NCBI RefSeq assembly: GCF_016464015.1
Contig: NZ_JACDXT010000031.1
Coordinates: 1-33,891, forward strand
From: Psychrobacter sp. bablab_jr014
Lineage (GTDB): Bacteria; Pseudomonadota; Gammaproteobacteria; Pseudomonadales; Moraxellaceae
Length of the DNA: 33,891 nucleotides
Reading direction: 5' to 3'
A model generated the notes under the pieces. It was not told the origin of the DNA. It was given only the letters and a program-made list of their open reading frames with translations, and ran no database searches. This document shows, piece after piece, positions 30,902 through 33,891 of this stretch; within the stretch, counting starts at the first letter, position 1, and every line of letters starts with the position of its first letter. The position numbers and the translations under genes were made by a program.

Positions 30902-31603
30902 TTATTTAGCAACGCGGTATGGTACTGGATCGATAGTCAAACCAGGACCCATGGTGCTAGACAAGGTGATTTTTTTGATGTAAACACCTTTAGAAGTTGC
31001 GGGCTTCGCACGCTTAAGATCAGCGATAATCGCTTGTGCGTTTTGCTCAACTTGTTCAGCAGTAAAGCCAACTTGACCGATAGTCGCGTGGATGATACCC
31101 GCTTTGTCTACACGATACTGTGCCTGACCTGCTTTGGTGTTTTTAACGGCTTCAGCAACGTTTGGCGTTACGGTACCGACTTTTGGGTTTGGCATTAAGC
31201 CACGTGGACCCAAGATAGTACCTAGCTGACCAACAACGCGCATAGCGTCTGGTGCAGCAATAACAACGTCAAAGTCCATGTTGCCAGCTTTGATGCTTTC
31301 TGCTAGGTCTTCAAAACCAACGATGTCAGCGCCTGCTTCTTTAGCCGCTTCTGCAGCTGCGCCTTGAGCGAATACAGCGACACGTTTGGTTTTACCAGTA
31401 CCTGCTGGTAGGTTGGTTGCGCCACGAACGACTTGGTCAGATTTACGTGGGTCAACGCCTAGGTTTACAGCGATATCGATAGACTCTTTGAATTTTACAG
31501 GTGGCAAATCGCTTAGGATTTGTACCGCTTCGTCGATAGTGTACTGTTTTTCGCTATCAAAACGACCTTGGATTTCTTTTTGACGTTTGGTTAACTTAGA
31601 CAT
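30902..31603 (-). CDS. rplA: 50S ribosomal protein L1
   Basis: The 233-residue L1 stalk protein binds helices 76-78 of 23S rRNA and helps release E-site tRNA; in E. coli it also represses its own rplKA mRNA. The signature [18 protein letters not shown] and the GRVGT-type stretch [14 protein letters not shown] are present. The ATG overlaps the rplK stop by one base (TAATG), with GGAGGG about 6 bases upstream, so translation is coupled to rplK. Confidence 0.98.
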   Translation of the reverse strand: MSKLTKRQKEIQGRFDSEKQYTIDEAVQILSDLPPVKFKESIDIAVNLGVDPRKSDQVVRGATNLPAGTGKTKRVAVFAQGAAAEAAKEAGADIVGFEDLAESIKAGNMDFDVVIAAPDAMRVVGQLGTILGPRGLMPNPKVGTVTPNVAEAVKNTKAGQAQYRVDKAGIIHATIGQVGFTAEQVEQNAQAIIADLKRAKPATSKGVYIKKITLSSTMGPGLTIDPVPYRVAK

Positions 31604-32034
31604 TATACACCCTCCACGGTAATACCCATTGAACGAGCAGTACCAGCAATGGTACGAACCGCTGCGTCAAGATCAGCAGCAGTCAAGTCTGCGTCTTTGG
31701 TCTTAACGATTTCTTCTAATTGGTCACGAGTTACGCTACCGACTTTAGCAGTGTTTGGCGTACCTGAACCTTTAGCAATACCAGCGGCCTTACGTAGCAA
31801 GTATGCTGCTGGTGGCGACTTCATGATAAATGTGAATGATTTATCATTGTATACCGTGATTTCGGTAGGGATTGGCAAGCCTGGCTCTTGGTTAGCAGTC
31901 GCAGCGTTGAATTCTTTACAGAACGCCATGATGTTCACACCTTTTTGACCCAATGCTGGACCGATAGGTGGTGATGGGTTTGCTTTACCTGCAGGCACTT
32001 GCAGTTTGATGTAACCATCAATCTTCTTAGCCAT
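31603..32034 (-). CDS. rplK: 50S ribosomal protein L11
   Basis: The 143-residue protein binds the GTPase-associated centre of 23S rRNA, the site of thiostrepton and of RelA activation. The N-terminal [17 protein letters not shown] and [19 protein letters not shown] motif and the C-terminal RNA-binding end ARSMGI are present. The ATG has AGGAGA 5 bases upstream. It starts the rplKA pair, 77 bp after nusG. Confidence 0.98.
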   Translation of the reverse strand: MAKKIDGYIKLQVPAGKANPSPPIGPALGQKGVNIMAFCKEFNAATANQEPGLPIPTEITVYNDKSFTFIMKSPPAAYLLRKAAGIAKGSGTPNTAKVGSVTRDQLEEIVKTKDADLTAADLDAAVRTIAGTARSMGITVEGV

Positions 32035-32111
32035 GATTGTCTCCTAAATGGGTGATAACGCCAGTGATGCACCGTGATGCAGCACAACAGCTCCCCTGTG
32101 GTTATGAATAT
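32035..32111 (-). promoter_or_regulatory. rplK leader, possible L1 autoregulation site
   Basis: The 77-nt leader carries a direct repeat TGCATCAC (twice, 2 bases apart, minus strand) and self-complementary parts (CACA...TGTG; TGCA...TGCA). E. coli L1 represses by binding just upstream of rplK, so the position fits, but I cannot match the rRNA-like L1 site by eye. Confidence 0.3.
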
Positions 32112-32642
32112 TTAGTCCAGTTTTTCAACTTTACTAAACTCAAGTTCGACCTGAGTGGGTCGATTAAATACGTTTACGGTCAGCTGTAGCTTTGACTTTT
32201 CATAGTCGACTTTTTCGACCATACCTTTAAAGTCAGTAAACGGACCGTCAATAACAAGCAGCTCTTCACCTGGCTCAAACAACGTCTTCGGACGTGGGGC
32301 AACTTCAGTTTGATTCAAACGGTTTAAGATACGGTCTGCTTCAACTTGGGTAATCGGCGCTGGCGCCTCTGGTGTACCACCAACAAAACCCATGATACGC
32401 GGACATTCATTGACAATGTGCCATGTGTCATCGTTCATATCCATTTGGATAAGCACGTAACCTGGGAAAAATTTACGTTCGCTTTTGCGTTTTTTGCCGT
32501 CTTTCATTTCGACGACTTCTTCGGTGGGCACTAAAACATCACCAAAAGATTCTGCAAAATCGCTACGCTTAATACGATCAGTTAATGAACGCTGAACTTG
32601 TTTTTCATATCCTGAAAACGCTTGGACAATATACCAACGCAT
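32112..32642 (-). CDS. nusG: Transcription termination/antitermination factor NusG
   Basis: A 176-residue factor that binds RNA polymerase clamp helices and links it to Rho or to S10 and the ribosome. The NGN domain fills the N-terminal two thirds (start [27 protein letters not shown]), and the KOW domain is C-terminal (from about residue 120: [20 protein letters not shown]). The ATG has AGGAG 6 bases upstream. It follows secE by 77 bp, in the usual secE-nusG order. Confidence 0.98.
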   Translation of the reverse strand: MRWYIVQAFSGYEKQVQRSLTDRIKRSDFAESFGDVLVPTEEVVEMKDGKKRKSERKFFPGYVLIQMDMNDDTWHIVNECPRIMGFVGGTPEAPAPITQVEADRILNRLNQTEVAPRPKTLFEPGEELLVIDGPFTDFKGMVEKVDYEKSKLQLTVNVFNRPTQVELEFSKVEKLD

Positions 32643-32719
32643 GCCACGCTCCTAATCGCTATAAATAAATTTTGAATCAAACGGCTAAATAAGTTGTATC
32701 ACTCTCTTTACTGGTGGAC

Positions 32720-33205
32720 TTAGCCAATAAACAAGCCCACAAACCAGTTAAAAAAGTTATCTAACAACCAAACAAAGAACCCGACAATGGCAATCACTAC
32801 GATAACCTGCCAAGTGTACTGTACCGTCTCATCTTTACTCGGCCATGTCACTCGGCGCAATTCAATCACGGCATCTTTTAACAAAATTTTAAAGGCGCGA
32901 CCCTGATGCGTCATCGCCAAACAAATAAGGGCAAATACAATCAGAGCAACAATAATACCAATACGCACCCATAAATCATTGGCTGCTTGCCAATAACCAG
33001 GCAGATATTGATTTACAAGCGTTGCGCCAATCAAAGCAGCAATCGCAATAAGCCACAATACGATATCTTTGGCTGAACTCGTCTTTGCGACTTCAACGGC
33101 GCTGGTATTGCTCACATTCTGACGCTTGTTTTTGCTGAGCATTCCGTTAGCAACTGCCTTAGCATCAGATAACTTAGTCTCGAGGTTATCTTGATTATTG
33201 CTCAT
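32720..33205 (-). CDS. secE: Preprotein translocase subunit SecE
   Basis: A 161-residue inner-membrane subunit of the SecYEG channel. Three membrane segments are seen at about 48-64, 79-98 and 131-158; the conserved amphipathic region ELRRVTWPSKDET lies at 115-127. An N-terminal cytoplasmic extension of about 45 residues, rich in Asn, Ser and Lys, makes it longer than E. coli SecE (127 residues). The ATG lacks a strong Shine-Dalgarno sequence. It starts 52 bp after tRNA-Trp with no terminator between, so the tRNA and mRNA are probably cut from one transcript. Confidence 0.96.
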   Translation of the reverse strand: MSNNQDNLETKLSDAKAVANGMLSKNKRQNVSNTSAVEVAKTSSAKDIVLWLIAIAALIGATLVNQYLPGYWQAANDLWVRIGIIVALIVFALICLAMTHQGRAFKILLKDAVIELRRVTWPSKDETVQYTWQVIVVIAIVGFFVWLLDNFFNWFVGLFIG

Positions 33206-33257
33206 AAAGGACTCGCTTCGGAGATAAAAGAGTACCGCAAAGATATGATATAAAAGA

Positions 33258-33333
33258 TGGCAGGCGATGTAGGACTCGAACCTACAACCCTCGGTTTTGG
33301 AGACCGATGCTCTACCAATTGAGCCAATCGCCT
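33258..33333 (-). tRNA. tRNA-Trp (anticodon CCA)
   Basis: A 76-nt cloverleaf including an encoded CCA end. Acceptor arms are AGGCGAT and ATCGCCT, the anticodon arm is TCGGT-CTCCAAA-ACCGA, the T arm is GTAGG-TTCGAGT-CCTAC. A tRNA-Trp between tuf and secE is usual in Pseudomonadales. Confidence 0.97.
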
Positions 33334-33352
33334 ATAGATGTTAAAGGACAGC

Positions 33353-33380
33353 ATTATACAATATTTAAATGGCAAATCAA
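33353..33380 (-). promoter_or_regulatory. Promoter of tRNA-Trp-secE-nusG
   Basis: On the minus strand a perfect TATAAT (33353-33358) lies 16 bases after TTGATT (33375-33380). The predicted start point is about 12 nt before the tRNA 5' end, as expected for a tRNA operon. Confidence 0.75.
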
Positions 33381-33632
33381 GCCTTTATCGTCATTTTTAC
33401 TAAAAATTAGGACAATTGCTTATAAATATCTGTGCCAAAAGTGCTGTCTGTCACATGAGGGCATAATATAGCAATCACGATAAAATATTGCAATCTTAAA
33501 TTATCAATTAATCTGACAGTTTAGATAATTTTTTCTAAATATAAGCGATGAAAAGCACTCATGTGCCCTGTCTTACTCCTAGACTTCATGCTAACATCTA
33601 AAACAAGAAGTTAAAGGATAAAATCTCAGCCA
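33381..33632. other. AT-rich spacer between tuf terminator and tRNA promoter
   Basis: No gene that I can support. It completes a 362-bp gene-free stretch between tuf and tRNA-Trp. An 8-bp inverted pair, CACATGAG and CTCATGTG, lies about 100 bp apart and is probably chance. Nothing else stands out. Confidence 0.5.
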
Positions 33633-33666
33633 CAAAAAAAGCCACTCTTGCGAGTGGCTTCTTTTT
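33633..33666 (-). terminator. Intrinsic terminator after tuf
   Basis: Stem AAGCCACTC / GAGTGGCTT with a TTGC-type 4-base loop, followed on the minus strand by seven T. It lies 30 nt past the tuf stop. Confidence 0.92.
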
Positions 33667-33695
33667 AGCATTGGTATGCTATAGCAAGTTCAAAA

Positions 33696-33891
33696 TTAGT
33701 CTTGAACGTTTGCTACAACACCAGCGCCTACCGTACGGCCGCCTTCACGAATAGCGAAACGTAGGCCTTTGTCCATTGCGATTGGGTGGATTAGCTCTAC
33801 GCCCATCTCAACGTTATCACCAGGCATTACCATTTCAGTACCGTCTTGTAGCTGGATTGCGCCAGTTACGTCAGTGGTACGGAAGTAGAAC
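33696..33891 (-). CDS. tuf: Elongation factor Tu, C-terminal fragment
   Basis: The last 64 residues and the TAA stop of EF-Tu, cut by the window edge, so the 5' part is outside and it is not a broken gene. Domain 3 features are clear: [19 protein letters not shown], and the end [14 protein letters not shown] followed by an Asn-Val-Gln-Asp terminus. EF-Tu brings aminoacyl-tRNA to the ribosome. Most gammaproteobacteria carry two copies, one upstream of secE as here and one in the str operon. Confidence 0.97.
   Translation of the reverse strand, partial: FYFRTTDVTGAIQLQDGTEMVMPGDNVEMGVELIHPIAMDKGLRFAIREGGRTVGAGVVANVQD

Noticed and set aside
33452..33566. Inverted CACATGAG / CTCATGTG pair in the tuf-tRNA spacer
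   Set aside because: Only 8 bp, about 100 bp apart, and no further symmetry; compatible with chance.

Overview
The window is about 34 kb of chromosomal housekeeping DNA from a gammaproteobacterium of the order Pseudomonadales, family Moraxellaceae. Psychrobacter is the most likely genus. This rests on the protein sequences (RpoB, RpoC, L7/L12, PilQ), moderate G+C coding DNA with AT-rich spacers, and gene order. The genus is an inference from sequence recall, not from a search. I found no plasmid, prophage, CRISPR, toxin or transposase gene.

Block 1 (about 149-19664) is the classical Pseudomonadales cluster: a divergent pair ponA (plus strand) and pilMNOPQ (minus strand), followed on the minus strand by aroK, aroB, a membrane-anchored SPOR-like gene, gltB, gltD and a FUSC-family membrane protein. 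Junctions inside pilMNOP overlap by 1-4 nt, so translation is probably coupled. PilM-N-O-P form the inner-membrane alignment complex and PilQ is the outer-membrane secretin of the type IV pilus machine. AroK and AroB are shikimate-pathway enzymes, and GltBD is the NADPH glutamate synthase. Intrinsic terminators follow pilQ, the SPOR gene, gltD and ponA, so the block is split into several transcription units.

Block 2 (20418-33891, all minus strand) is the transcription/translation superoperon, read right to left: tuf (3' end only), tRNA-Trp, secE, nusG, rplK, rplA, rplJ, rplL, rpoB, rpoC. Terminators or attenuators follow tuf, rplA, rplL and rpoC. Long untranslated stretches precede rplJ (359 bp) and rpoB (621 bp), where autoregulatory leaders are expected.

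Between the blocks (19665-20417) lie a bidirectional terminator, one copy of a dispersed 46-bp repeat and a small uncharacterised gene. The other repeat copy lies at 98-143 in opposite orientation, so the pil-aro-glt block is bracketed by an inverted repeat pair.

I did not find a convincing new gene system. The most interesting non-coding signals are the 881-bp region upstream of gltB with three back-to-back perfect dyads (7777-7821) and a further dyad (7943-7956), the inverted repeat pair, the long rplL-rpoB spacer behind a strong hairpin, and a 15-bp in-frame tandem repeat at the 3' end of the SPOR gene.
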